The notes under the pieces: generated by a model
Told to the model about the DNA's origin: nothing
Seen by the model: the letters and a program-made list of their open reading frames with translations, nothing else
The model's database searches: none
Shown here: positions 8,808-15,824 of the stretch, piece after piece
Position numbering within the stretch: the stretch's first letter is position 1
Layout: each line of letters begins with the position of its first letter
From: DASQMT01 sp963839615
GTDB taxonomy: Bacteria; Actinomycetota; Thermoleophilia; Solirubrobacterales; Solirubrobacteraceae
Assembly (NCBI GenBank): GCA_963839615.1
Contig: CAWIVY010000009.1
Coordinates: 248,001-312,000 of the forward strand
Length of the DNA: 64,000 nucleotides
Direction: 5' to 3'
Position numbers and translations under genes: made by a program

Positions 8808-9562
8808 GCGACGAACACCGCCGTCGAGTGGTGCGAGAGCCAGCGCAGCAGGAACGCGATCGACGCGTAGCCGACGATGAACGCCAAGAGCGTCGCGAGG
8901 ATCGTCGGCCCCACGCCCGCTCCGCCCTCGTCGCCGATCTTGCGCAGCTCGAACAGGCCCGAGATCACGACCGCCGGCACGGACAGCAGGAACGAGTAGC
9001 GCGCAGCCGATTCGCGGTCGAAGCCGAGGAAGAGGCCGGCGGTGATCGTCGCGCCCGAGCGCGAGACGCCGGGCACCAGCGCGAGCGCCTGCGCGAAGCC
9101 GATCAGGATGCCGTCGCTGCGGGTGATCTCCTCGATCGACCGATCGCGCTTCGCCACCCGCTCGGCCAGCAGCAGCACCAGCCCGAGCGCGATCAGCGTC
9201 GTGCCGATCAGGTAGAGGTCGCGCGCCCCGCTCTCGATCTGGTCGGCGAAGACGAGGCCGAAGATCCCGATCGGGATCGTGCCGAGGACGATGTACCAGC
9301 CCATCCGGGCATCGAGCTCGGGCCGCAGCTCGGGCCGCCGCAGGCTCGCGAACCAGGTGCGCGCGATGCGCCACAGGTCGGCGCGGAAGTACAGCAGCAC
9401 GGCGGACAGCGTCCCGAGCTGCGTCACCGCGGTGAAGGCGGCGCCGGGATCCTCCCAGCCCATGAAGGCGGGCACGATCCGCAGGTGTGCGGTGCTCGAG
9501 ACGGGCAGGAACTCCGTCAACCCCTGCACGATCCCGAGGACGATGGCTTGCAGGGCGTCCAC
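8747..9562 (-). CDS. uppP: Undecaprenyl-diphosphate phosphatase
   Basis: Integral membrane enzyme (BacA type) that dephosphorylates undecaprenyl diphosphate to recycle the lipid carrier for peptidoglycan and wall polymers. About 271 residues from GTG 9562 (VDALQAIVLGIVQGLTEFLP), a typical N-terminus; the longer in-frame start has a non-homologous extension. Signature motifs present: GLTEFLPVSSTAHL near residue 14 and LVPGVSRSGATITAGLFLG near 160, with about eight hydrophobic helices. The 3' end overlaps the BTAD regulator convergently. The carrier recycled here would also serve a surface-polymer pathway such as the one at 45-60 kb. Confidence 0.9.
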   Translation of the reverse strand: MDALQAIVLGIVQGLTEFLPVSSTAHLRIVPAFMGWEDPGAAFTAVTQLGTLSAVLLYFRADLWRIARTWFASLRRPELRPELDARMGWYIVLGTIPIGIFGLVFADQIESGARDLYLIGTTLIALGLVLLLAERVAKRDRSIEEITRSDGILIGFAQALALVPGVSRSGATITAGLFLGFDRESAARYSFLLSVPAVVISGLFELRKIGDEGGAGVGPTILATLLAFIVGYASIAFLLRWLSHHSTAVFVAYRVALGALVLVLAGAGTIA

Positions 9563-9599
9563 GGCGGCGGGGGATCCTAGAACGACGGCGCCGGCACGG

Positions 9600-9605
9600 C
9601 ACAAT
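9600..9605 (+). promoter_or_regulatory. Possible -10 box for the DUF2237 gene
   Basis: CACAAT lies six bases upstream of the ATG at 9612, the spacing seen at other leaderless starts in this window. No convincing -35 element is visible. Confidence 0.3.
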
Positions 9606-9611
9606 GCCCGC

Positions 9612-9998
9612 ATGGCTCGCGAGGCGGACGTCAACGTGGTCGGCGGCTCGCTGCTGCCCTGCTCGCGCGAGCCGCAGACGGGGTTCTACCGCGACGGTTG
9701 CTGCGCCACGGGCCCGGAGGACGTCGGCAGCCACACCGTCTGCGCGGTCATGACCGCGGCGTTCCTGGAGTTCAGCGCGCTTGCGGGTAACGACCTGTCC
9801 ACGCCGCGGCCGGAATGGGGCTTCGCCGGGCTCTCACCGGGCGACCGCTGGTGCGTGTGCGCCTCGCGCTGGCAGGAGGCGCACGACGCCGGCTGCGCGC
9901 CGGCGGTGGTGCTCGCCGCGACGCACGCGCGGGCGCTCGACGTGGTTTCGATCGACGCGCTGATCGCCAACGCCGACGACGCCGGCGTCGTGGAGTGA
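9612..9998 (+). CDS. DUF2237 family protein
   Basis: A 128-residue cytoplasmic protein matching the conserved DUF2237 family over its whole length: NVVGGSLLPCSREPQTGFYR, DGCCATGPEDVGSHTVCAV, FLEFSALAGNDLSTPRPEWG, FAGLSPGDRWCVCASRWQEA and APAVVLAATHARALDVVS. The many conserved Cys, Asp and His residues suggest a metal-binding enzyme, but the reaction is unknown in the family. It stands alone between the divergent uppP and the convergent CBS gene, six bases away. Confidence 0.9.
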   Translation: MAREADVNVVGGSLLPCSREPQTGFYRDGCCATGPEDVGSHTVCAVMTAAFLEFSALAGNDLSTPRPEWGFAGLSPGDRWCVCASRWQEAHDAGCAPAVVLAATHARALDVVSIDALIANADDAGVVE

Positions 9999-10003
9999 GC
10001 GCG

Positions 10004-10402
10004 TCAGCCGTCGACGCAGAAGTGGCCGTGCTTGCGGTTGAAGCACACGAGGCCGACGAGCCTGCCGTCGGCCGTCACGACCGGGAGCCGATCGGTCTGC
10101 TCGGCCTCGAGCAGCTCCACCGCGCGGCCGACGGTGTCGTCCGGGCGGACGAGCGTGCCGTCGTCGCCGGCGAGCCGGCCGAGCGTCGTCTCGGCAGCGG
10201 TGTCCGCGCCGATCGCCTCGCGGGTGACGGCGCCGAGGAACTCGTCGCCGCGAGCCACGAGCAGCAGCCGCACGCGCGGGTTCTCGAACGTCGCACGTGC
10301 CTCGGCGACGGTCGTCTCGGGAGCGACCGCGCGGGGCTCGTGCAGCATCACGTCCTCGACGTGCGGGCCGGCGTCGGCGAGGGGGACGTTGCGGGTCGGC
10401 AC
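10004..10402 (-). CDS. Tandem CBS-domain protein
   Basis: A 132-residue protein made of two CBS motifs: VEDVMLHEPRAVAPETTVAEA with FLGAVTREAI (residues about 16-70), and GTLVRPDDTVGRAVELLEAE with DRLPVVTADGRLVGLVCFNR (about 80-127). CBS pairs bind adenine nucleotides and usually regulate a partner protein. No catalytic domain is attached. It follows the GGDEF-EAL gene by 10 bases on the same strand, so it may be part of that signalling operon. The ligand cannot be told from sequence. Confidence 0.85.
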   Translation of the reverse strand: MPTRNVPLADAGPHVEDVMLHEPRAVAPETTVAEARATFENPRVRLLLVARGDEFLGAVTREAIGADTAAETTLGRLAGDDGTLVRPDDTVGRAVELLEAEQTDRLPVVTADGRLVGLVCFNRKHGHFCVDG

Positions 10403-10412
10403 GCGCCGGATT

Positions 10413-12425
10413 CTAGACGCGCAGGGGCAGTCTCGGGTCGGCGACGGAACCGGAGCGGAGCAGGGACTCGACCTCGGCGGCCGGCGCGGGACGGGCGAAG
10501 TAGTACCCCTGCGCCCAGCAGCAGCCCAGCGCCCACGCCTCCTCGGCCTGCTCGACGGTCTCCACGCCCTCCGCCACGACGTCGAGGCCCAAGGCGCCCG
10601 CCATCGCGGCGATCGCGCGCACGATCGCGCATTCGTCGCCGCCCTGCCCGAGGTGCATCACGAAGGATCGGTCGATCTTGAGCGCATCGATCGGGAACTG
10701 CTGGAGGTGGCTGAGGGAGGAGTAGCCGGTGCCGAAGTCGTCGAGCAGGATCCTCACGCCGAGCCCCTTGAGCTCGCGCAGCGAGTCGGCCGCCACGCTC
10801 GAGTCCGCGATCAGCGCGCTCTCGGTGACCTCGATCGCGAGGTCGCCGGCGCTCATCCCCGTCTGCCGGAGCACCCGTGCGACGATCTCGGGCAGCTCCG
10901 GTTGAGCGAGCTGCCTGGCGCTGACGTTGACGCTCACGGGCAGCGGCGCCCGGTCGCCGAACTCGGCGCGCCAGCGGCACGCCTGCTCGCACGCCTCGCG
11001 CAGGGTCCAGACGCCGATCTGCAGGATCAGGCCGCTCTCTTCCGCGATCGGGATGAAGTCTCCGGGCGGGACGAGCCCGCGTTCGGGGTGCTGCCAGCGC
11101 ACGAGCGCCTCGACCGACTCCAGCACGCCGTCGTCGAGCCTCACGATCGGCTGGTAGTGGAGCCGCAGCTCTCCGAGCTCGAGCGCCCGGCGGAGCTCGC
11201 GCTCGATCCCGACCCGCTCTAGGGCGCGATTGCGGACCAGCTCGTCGAAGACCTCCCAGCGCCCGGCGCCGAGCTCCTTGGCCCGGTACATCGCGATGTC
11301 GGCATCGCGCAGCATGGACTCCGCATCGCAATTCGCGCCGCTCGCGACGACGATGCCGATGCTCGCGGTCACCACGTGCTCGGAGCGCTCGAGGACGAAC
11401 GGGCTGAGCAACGCCTGCTGGATCCGCTCCGCCACCCGCACGGCGTCGCCCTCCGAGGCGAGGTCCTCGCAGAGCACGACGAACTCGTCGCCGCCGAAGC
11501 GGGCCAACGTGAACTCCCCGGCGCCGAAGCGGGCGACCGTGTCGCTCGCCCGCAGGACGCCCTTCAGCCGGTCCGCGACATCGCGCAACAGCCGGTCGCC
11601 GGCGCTGTGGCCGAGCGTGTCGTTCACGTCCTTGAACCGGTCGAGGTCGAGGAACAACAGCGCGGCGAACGAGCCGTGGCGCGCGGCGCGCGCCAGCACG
11701 AGCTCGAGCCGGTCGCGGAACAGCAGCCGGTTCGCCAGGCCGGTCAGGGCGTCGTGCGTCGCCTGGTGGGCCAGCTGCTCCTGCGCCTGGATCCGCTCGA
11801 CGACACGACCGAGCTGGCGGCCGATCTGGGCCATCACCTCGAGCAGCGCCGGGTTGGGCGCGACCGCGGCCGCGGTGAAGAACTCGAGCACCGCGATCAC
11901 GCCGCCATCCGCGTGGATCGGGAACGCGAACGCTCCGCGAACCCCTAGACCCTGTCGCGCGAAGTTCGGATCGCGCGCGACGTCGGTGATCCACGCGGCC
12001 TCGCCCGTCGCGAACACCCGTCCCGGCAGCCCGACCCCGGGAGGGAAGCTCATCTGCTCCGTCAGGCGGCGGAACTCCGTGAACTGGTCCGGCCGATCGA
12101 TGTGCCAGCTCGTGGTAGACGCGAGATGGCCCGACGCGGGGTCGAGGAGGTAGACGTGGCCCAGCGGCCAGCTGGTGTGGACACAGACGGCGTCGGCCGC
12201 GCCCCGGAGCGCGTCCTCCACGGTCGCGCTCTCGTTCGAGGTCGACACGACCGCCTCGAGCAGCACGAGCTCCTGCTGCTTGTCGTACAGCGCCCGGGTC
12301 GACCGCTCGGCGATCGCCTCAACCTCGCGGCGTGCGAGCCGCTCGCGCTGCAGCCGCTTCTCGACCGCCTCGAGCCGGGCGACCGGGTCGGCGGCTACGG
12401 GGAGAAGGTGATCTCGAGCACGCAT
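10413..12425 (-). CDS. GAF-GGDEF-EAL cyclic-di-GMP enzyme
   Basis: About 670 residues. A coiled-coil start (residues 12-50) leads to a GAF domain (about 50-200, with PPGVGLPGRVFATGEAAW), a GGDEF diguanylate cyclase domain (about 215-385, HDALTGLANRLLFRDRL, FLDLDRFKDVNDTLGHSAGD) and an EAL phosphodiesterase domain (about 405-655). EAL residues for metal and substrate binding are present: EALVRW, VNVSARQL, IEVTES, LDDFGTGYSSL, KIDRSFV and EGVET. The cyclase signature is duplicated as ARFGAGEFTLARFGGDEFV, a roughly ten-residue tandem insertion just before the active GGDEF loop. Its start overlaps the H-NOX gene by 31 bases, so this is the likely effector of that gas sensor. Which activity dominates cannot be read from the sequence. 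Confidence 0.9.
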   Translation of the reverse strand: MRARDHLLPVAADPVARLEAVEKRLQRERLARREVEAIAERSTRALYDKQQELVLLEAVVSTSNESATVEDALRGAADAVCVHTSWPLGHVYLLDPASGHLASTTSWHIDRPDQFTEFRRLTEQMSFPPGVGLPGRVFATGEAAWITDVARDPNFARQGLGVRGAFAFPIHADGGVIAVLEFFTAAAVAPNPALLEVMAQIGRQLGRVVERIQAQEQLAHQATHDALTGLANRLLFRDRLELVLARAARHGSFAALLFLDLDRFKDVNDTLGHSAGDRLLRDVADRLKGVLRASDTVARFGAGEFTLARFGGDEFVVLCEDLASEGDAVRVAERIQQALLSPFVLERSEHVVTASIGIVVASGANCDAESMLRDADIAMYRAKELGAGRWEVFDELVRNRALERVGIERELRRALELGELRLHYQPIVRLDDGVLESVEALVRWQHPERGLVPPGDFIPIAEESGLILQIGVWTLREACEQACRWRAEFGDRAPLPVSVNVSARQLAQPELPEIVARVLRQTGMSAGDLAIEVTESALIADSSVAADSLRELKGLGVRILLDDFGTGYSSLSHLQQFPIDALKIDRSFVMHLGQGGDECAIVRAIAAMAGALGLDVVAEGVETVEQAEEAWALGCCWAQGYYFARPAPAAEVESLLRSGSVADPRLPLRV

Positions 12426-12931
12426 TGGTCGTCTCCGCGCTTCATGCAGGAAGGCTGCGCGATCGTCAGCCGCTCGCCGAAGTGGTCCGCTGCCCCGAGC
12501 AGCAGTCCCTCGGCGAAGGAGCACATCTTGCGCGGCGAGCGGTAGCCCATCACGAGCACCTCCGCGCGGAACGCGAAGTCGAACTCCGGGACGTCGGCGC
12601 CCGGGTAGAGCTTGCGCACCTCGGGATGGATGATGTCGTTGAGGGTGAGGACGAACGACCGCGTCGAGTCATGCGGCTCGAACAGCTGGGGGTAGTGGAG
12701 GGCGAACAGCGGCAGCGCGTTGCGCCCGAGCCACGAGACAACATCGTCCGCCGGCATGTCGAGGCGCTCCGCGGCTGCGCGCACGAGCTTCGCGAGATCC
12801 TCGTCGGGGTAGCTGCCGAGCGAGGTGTAGACACCGTCGAGCCCGCTCGCCTCGAGCAGCGCGTCCCAGGTGTCCTCGCCGAAGTCGCGCGCGACGATCT
12901 CCTCGAGCAGGTTGAAGACGACCCCCTTCAC
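12395..12931 (-). CDS. H-NOX heme nitric-oxide/oxygen-binding sensor
   Basis: A 178-residue HNOB-domain protein from GTG 12931 (VKGVVFNLLEEIVARDFG). The proximal heme ligand His falls at residue 102 in LNDIIHPEVRKLYPG, and the propionate-binding Y-x-S-x-R motif is YRSPR at residues 130-134; both match the family numbering within one residue. The C-terminus has CSFAEGLLLGAADHFGE and the conserved QPSCMKRGDDQCVLEI. Binds gaseous ligands (NO, possibly O2) in the cytoplasm and transmits the signal to a partner; stand-alone bacterial H-NOX genes typically sit beside c-di-GMP enzymes or histidine kinases. Here it overlaps a GAF-GGDEF-EAL gene by 31 bases. The longer in-frame start at 13078 adds non-homologous sequence and was rejected. 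Confidence 0.92.
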   Translation of the reverse strand: MKGVVFNLLEEIVARDFGEDTWDALLEASGLDGVYTSLGSYPDEDLAKLVRAAAERLDMPADDVVSWLGRNALPLFALHYPQLFEPHDSTRSFVLTLNDIIHPEVRKLYPGADVPEFDFAFRAEVLVMGYRSPRKMCSFAEGLLLGAADHFGERLTIAQPSCMKRGDDQCVLEITFSP

Positions 12932-13043
12932 GGCGCCTCGATCGACGGACTCATACCGGGTGTTATCGGCTGATCGGAGGCAAGCTGTGGCGGGCTGTTC
13001 ATTTCCACGCTCCCCGTTCGTCTCATAGGCGACCATTCCAAAA

Positions 13044-13050
13044 AGGAGGA
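13044..13050 (+). promoter_or_regulatory. Strong ribosome binding site of the YCII gene
   Basis: AGGAGGA lies four bases before ATG 13055. Such a perfect Shine-Dalgarno is rare here, where many starts are leaderless or coupled. Confidence 0.7.
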
Positions 13051-13054
13051 AGCG

Positions 13055-13411
13055 ATGAAGTACATGCTGCTGATCCACCAGGGCACCACCCCGATCCCGC
13101 CGTCGGAGGCCTGGGACAGGCTCTCGGAGGACGAGAAGGGCGAGATCGTCGGCGCCTACAAGGCGATCGGGGAGACGCCCGGCGTCAGCCCCGGCCTCCA
13201 GCTGCAGCCTCCGGAGACGGCGACCACGGTCCGCGTGCAGGACGGCAAGACGCTGACGACGGACGGCCCCTTCGTCGAGATCAAGGAAGCGATCGGCGGC
13301 TACCTGATGTTCGAGGCCGACGACCTCGACGCCGCGATCGAGCTGGCGGCGCGGATCCCGGCTGCGCGCCTCGGCGGCGCGATCGAGGTGCGCCCGATCG
13401 TGGAGTGGTAG
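13055..13411 (+). CDS. YCII-related (DGPF) domain protein
   Basis: A 118-residue protein of the YCII/DGPF family: MKYMLLIHQG at the start, TVRVQDGKTLTTDGPFVEIK with the DGPF signature at about residues 69-72, EAIGGYLMFEADDLDAAIE and a C-terminal GGAIEVRPIVEW. Members are small dimeric ferredoxin-like folds of uncertain function, nearly always encoded just before a particular group of ECF sigma factors (SigJ/ECF41-like with a long C-terminal extension). That arrangement is found here: the next gene starts at GTG 13405, inside this gene's last codons. Confidence 0.9.
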   Translation: MKYMLLIHQGTTPIPPSEAWDRLSEDEKGEIVGAYKAIGETPGVSPGLQLQPPETATTVRVQDGKTLTTDGPFVEIKEAIGGYLMFEADDLDAAIELAARIPAARLGGAIEVRPIVEW

Positions 13412-14580
13412 CGATCCTCGAACAGGCCTTCCGCGACCAGTGGGGCCGTGTCCTCGCTGCGCTCATCGGATTCCTCGGCGACTTCGACCTCGCCGAGGAG
13501 GCTGCGCAGGAGGCCTTCGCGATCGCCGCGGAGCGCTGGCCCCGCGACGGCGTCCCCGCCAACCCCGGCGCCTGGCTGCTGGCGACCGCGCGCAACCGCG
13601 CCATCGACCGCATCCGCCGCGATCGCACGCTGGCCGCGAAGACCCGCCTGCTCGAGGTGCCCGAGGCAGTGGAGGACACGATGGAAGCGACGACGTTCCC
13701 GGACGAGCGGCTCGAGCTCGTGTTCACGTGCTGCCATCCCGCCCTGGCCACCGACGCGCAGGTCGCGCTGACGCTGCGGACGCTGGGCGGCCTGACGACC
13801 CGCGAGATCGCGCGCGCGTTCCTCGTGCCGGAGCCGACGATGGCGCGGCGGCTCGTGCGCGCGAAGGGCAAGATCAAGGCGGCCGGGATCCCGTTCCGGG
13901 TGCCGCCCGACCATCTGCTGCCCGATCGCCTCGCCGCGGTTCTCGCCGTCGTCTACCTGATCTTCAACGCCGGATACGGCGGCCGCGGCGAGCTGGCGGG
14001 CGAGGCGCTGCGGCTCGGGCGGGCGCTCGCCGACCTGATGCCCGACGAGCCGGAGGTCCACGGCCTGATGGCGATGATGCTGCTGCTCGAAGCCCGCCGG
14101 GCGGCGCGGTTCCGGGACGGCGATCTCGTGCTGCTCGCCGATCAGGACCGGGCGCTCTGGAACACGGAGCAGATCGCCGCCGGCCGCGCGCTGCTCGACC
14201 GCGCCCTTGCGCTGCGCGGACGCGGGCCGTACGTGCTGCAGGCGGCGATCGCAGCCCTGCACGCGGACGAGCCGCGCGACTGGCCCCAGATCGCCGCGCT
14301 CTACGGCGAGCTCGCCCGCATCACCGACTCACCCGTCGTCGAGCTGAGCAGGGCCGTCGCGGTCGCCGAGGAGCAGGGCCCCGAGGCGGGTCTTGCGATC
14401 GCCGACCGCCTCGCGCTCGAGGACTACCACTACCTGCACTCCACGCGGGGCGAGCTGCTGCGGCGCCTCGGCCGGACCGGCGAGGCCCGCGACGCGTACG
14501 ACCGCGCGCTGGCGCTGGTCCACGACGACGCCGAGCGGCGCCTGCTCGAGCGGCGGCTGGCGGAGCTCGGCGCGGCCTAA
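13405..14580 (+). CDS. ECF sigma factor with long C-terminal domain (YCII-associated)
   Basis: A 391-residue sigma factor. Region 2 (FLGDFDLAEEAAQEAFAIAA, NPGAWLLATARNRAIDRIRR) and region 4 (LTLRTLGGLTTREIARAFLV, EPTMARRLVRAKGKI) occupy the first 165 residues. The remaining 225 residues form the DUF6596-like helical domain (VVYLIFNAGYGGRGE, LMAMMLLLEARRAAR, RALLDRALALRGRGPY, and a TPR-like end) typical of YCII-linked sigmas. No anti-sigma is adjacent; in this group the C-terminal domain itself is thought to regulate activity. Start GTG 13405 overlaps the YCII stop by seven bases. Its stop overlaps the convergent livM stop. Confidence 0.9.
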   Translation: MVAILEQAFRDQWGRVLAALIGFLGDFDLAEEAAQEAFAIAAERWPRDGVPANPGAWLLATARNRAIDRIRRDRTLAAKTRLLEVPEAVEDTMEATTFPDERLELVFTCCHPALATDAQVALTLRTLGGLTTREIARAFLVPEPTMARRLVRAKGKIKAAGIPFRVPPDHLLPDRLAAVLAVVYLIFNAGYGGRGELAGEALRLGRALADLMPDEPEVHGLMAMMLLLEARRAARFRDGDLVLLADQDRALWNTEQIAAGRALLDRALALRGRGPYVLQAAIAALHADEPRDWPQIAALYGELARITDSPVVELSRAVAVAEEQGPEAGLAIADRLALEDYHYLHSTRGELLRRLGRTGEARDAYDRALALVHDDAERRLLERRLAELGAA

Positions 14581-15728
14581 CGCGGACGCGCATCGCTCTC
14601 GCCTCGGCCGGCCGGCGACCGCCAGGCCGGCACGAGCCCCTGCGGCCGGAGCAGCATCACCAGCACGAGGATCACGCCGTAGATCCCGGAGCTGATCGCC
14701 GCCAGGTCGAAGTCCAGGCCGACCCTGCTCGGAAGGTCGAACAGGACGTCGGGCAGCAGGAAGCTGTTGAGCACCGAGAGGATGACCGCGCCGACCACGA
14801 CGCCCGCGATCGATCCCGCGCCGCCCAGCACGACCATCGCGAAGATGAAGATCGAGAAGGAGAACTCGAACTGACCGGCGCTCACGACCCCCAGATACGA
14901 GGCGAAGTACGCGCCCGAGATCCCGCCGAACGCGGCACCCGTCCCATACGCCAACAGCTTGGTGCGGACGATCGGGATGCCGGCGGAGGCGGCGGCAGGC
15001 TCGTCGTCGCGCATCGCGATCCACGCACGGCCGAGGCGTGAGTCGCGCAGGTTGACGTTGACGACGAGCGCGAGCGCGACCAGCGCGAGCCCGAACCAGT
15101 ACCACGGGCGCAGGTCCAGCGCTCCGAAGCGGCCGATCAACGGCAGCTCGATGCGGTCGATCGGCCCGATGCCGATCGGGCCCGAGGTGAGCGTGCCGCC
15201 GAAGAGCTCGAGCTTGCGGCCGTTGGACACGATCTGGCCGATGATCTCGCCGAATGCGAGCGTGACGATCGCGATGTAGTCGCCGCGCAGGCGCAACGTC
15301 GGCACGCCGATCAGGGTGCCGGCGACGGCAGTCGCCGCAACGGCGAGCGCGAGGATGAGCAGGAAGTTGACGTGGATGCCGGGCGTGCCCGCGACGGCGT
15401 CGCCGACCAGGATGGCGATGCCCTGCCCGTCGGACCCGGCGTGGACCCAGAAGCCCGATCCGAAGTAGGCGGCGGTGTACGCGCCGATCGCGTAGAAGGC
15501 CACGTAGCCGAGGTCGAGCAGGCCGGCGAAGCCCACGATGATGTTGAGCCCCAGCGCCATCACCACGTAGGCGGCGGCCTGGACCATGTTGTCGAGAACG
15601 TCGCCGCCCGCGCTGAAGAACAGCGGCGCGACCGCGGCGAGCGCGAACACGGTCACGACGCCGCCCGTCCCCCACAGGCCTGTCGCTCCGCGGCGATCCG
15701 TGAGCCGTGAGATATATGCCACAGGCAT
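14577..15728 (-). CDS. livM: Branched-chain amino acid ABC permease (LivM), orphan
   Basis: A 383-residue integral membrane permease with about ten hydrophobic helices. LivM hallmarks: ALGLNIIVGFAGLLDLGYVA, a loop with VGVPTLRLRGDYIAIVTLAF-like text (LIGVPTLRLRGDYIAIVTL), FGEIIGQIVSN, the coupling region DSRLGRAWIAMRDDEPAA and the C-terminal MVVLGGAGSIAGVVVGAVIL. It would form the membrane channel with LivH and ATPases LivFG. None of those nor a LivK binding protein is encoded in the window: both neighbours are convergent or divergent, so this is an orphan copy, or the partners lie elsewhere. A perfect palindrome overlaps its ATG. Confidence 0.88.
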   Translation of the reverse strand: MPVAYISRLTDRRGATGLWGTGGVVTVFALAAVAPLFFSAGGDVLDNMVQAAAYVVMALGLNIIVGFAGLLDLGYVAFYAIGAYTAAYFGSGFWVHAGSDGQGIAILVGDAVAGTPGIHVNFLLILALAVAATAVAGTLIGVPTLRLRGDYIAIVTLAFGEIIGQIVSNGRKLELFGGTLTSGPIGIGPIDRIELPLIGRFGALDLRPWYWFGLALVALALVVNVNLRDSRLGRAWIAMRDDEPAAASAGIPIVRTKLLAYGTGAAFGGISGAYFASYLGVVSAGQFEFSFSIFIFAMVVLGGAGSIAGVVVGAVILSVLNSFLLPDVLFDLPSRVGLDFDLAAISSGIYGVILVLVMLLRPQGLVPAWRSPAGRGESDARPR

Positions 15729-15731
15729 ATA
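15713..15731. promoter_or_regulatory. Palindrome overlapping the livM start codon
   Basis: TATATGCC (15713-15720), a three-base centre ACA, and GGCATATA (15724-15731) form a perfect 8-bp inverted repeat. It is unusually AT-rich for the surroundings and covers the livM ATG (15728-15726). On the minus strand a TACCCT lies six bases before the ATG, like the leaderless promoters here. A repressor operator is plausible; chance is possible. Confidence 0.45.
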
Positions 15732-15824
15732 GAAAGGGTACGCTACGCCTGCCCCTGCGCCTGCCCCCGGCTGTATGCGGACACCGCGTTTGACCGGGGT
15801 CCGGTTGAACGCGAGGATGCACGC

